Source: an uncultured Moraxella sp.
GTDB lineage: Bacteria > Pseudomonadota > Gammaproteobacteria > Pseudomonadales > Moraxellaceae
Reading direction: 5' to 3'
Length of the DNA stretch: 6,127 nt
NCBI GenBank assembly: GCA_937975585.1
Contig: CALJUC010000113.1
Coordinates: forward strand, 1-6,127
Below the pieces are notes generated by a model. That model was not told the origin of the DNA. It did no database searches and saw only the letters and a program-made list of their open reading frames with translations. The translations under genes were made by a program, and so were the position numbers. Shown here in pieces: positions 6,113 to 6,127 of this stretch; position 1 is the stretch's first letter; the number at the start of each line of letters is the position of its first letter.

Positions 6113-6127
6113 AGATCGGAAGAGCGT
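6113..6127 (+). other. Illumina adapter remnant at the contig end
   Basis: The last 15 bases, AGATCGGAAGAGCGT, are identical to the start of the Illumina TruSeq (read 2 side) adapter. The conserved HemP sequence breaks off exactly where the match begins: Tyr-Arg should be followed by Leu-Arg, but the adapter gives Arg-Ser-Glu-Glu-Arg. This is untrimmed library sequence, not biology. Confidence 0.96.

Noticed and set aside
1..6127. CRISPR arrays, tRNA genes, insertion sequences, toxin-antitoxin or defence modules
   Set aside because: No repeated spacer-like units, cloverleaf structures, transposase motifs or small paired genes were seen on either strand.

Overview
The window looks like one complete short-read contig from a gammaproteobacterium of the family Moraxellaceae (Moraxella or Psychrobacter type). 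The assignment rests on protein character: a DegV protein starting MSRIVLSTSSSG, a long-form GAPDH, a MutT-ThiE fusion, an ObgE with a poly-aspartate tail and a Fur-controlled hemP. Species cannot be settled from the sequence alone. Base composition and codon use look uniform. There are no insertion sequences, tRNAs, rRNAs, CRISPR arrays or phage genes. No stretch over 300 bases lacks a gene; the longest gaps are about 200 bases and hold promoters and terminators.

Layout, left to right. Bases 143-1014 (+) encode a DegV/FakB-type fatty-acid-binding protein broken by a single-base deletion near base 247. The downstream part alone looks like a 240-residue protein starting at 292, but it lacks the first 50 residues of the family. 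A strong bidirectional terminator (about 1043-1076) separates it from four genes on the minus strand. These are obgE (ribosome-associated GTPase), a long GAPDH, a Blc-type lipocalin lipoprotein, and a Nudix (MutT)/ThiE-like fusion. Each appears to have its own promoter or terminator, so this is a row of single-gene units rather than an operon. The putative GAPDH promoter lies partly inside the lipocalin terminator hairpin.

At the right end, divergent from the MutT gene, is the start of hemP (5990 onward, +). It has a near-consensus promoter whose -10 is covered by a Fur box. The gene is cut off by the contig end. The last 15 bases (6113-6127) match the Illumina TruSeq adapter exactly and are not genomic.

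Functionally this is housekeeping DNA: ribosome assembly, central carbon metabolism, envelope lipid handling, nucleotide-pool sanitation and iron/heme uptake. I found no previously undescribed system. The points worth a second look are the degV frameshift, the adapter remnant, the promoter-terminator overlap, the start-site corrections and the ThiE-like domain that lacks ThiE active-site residues.
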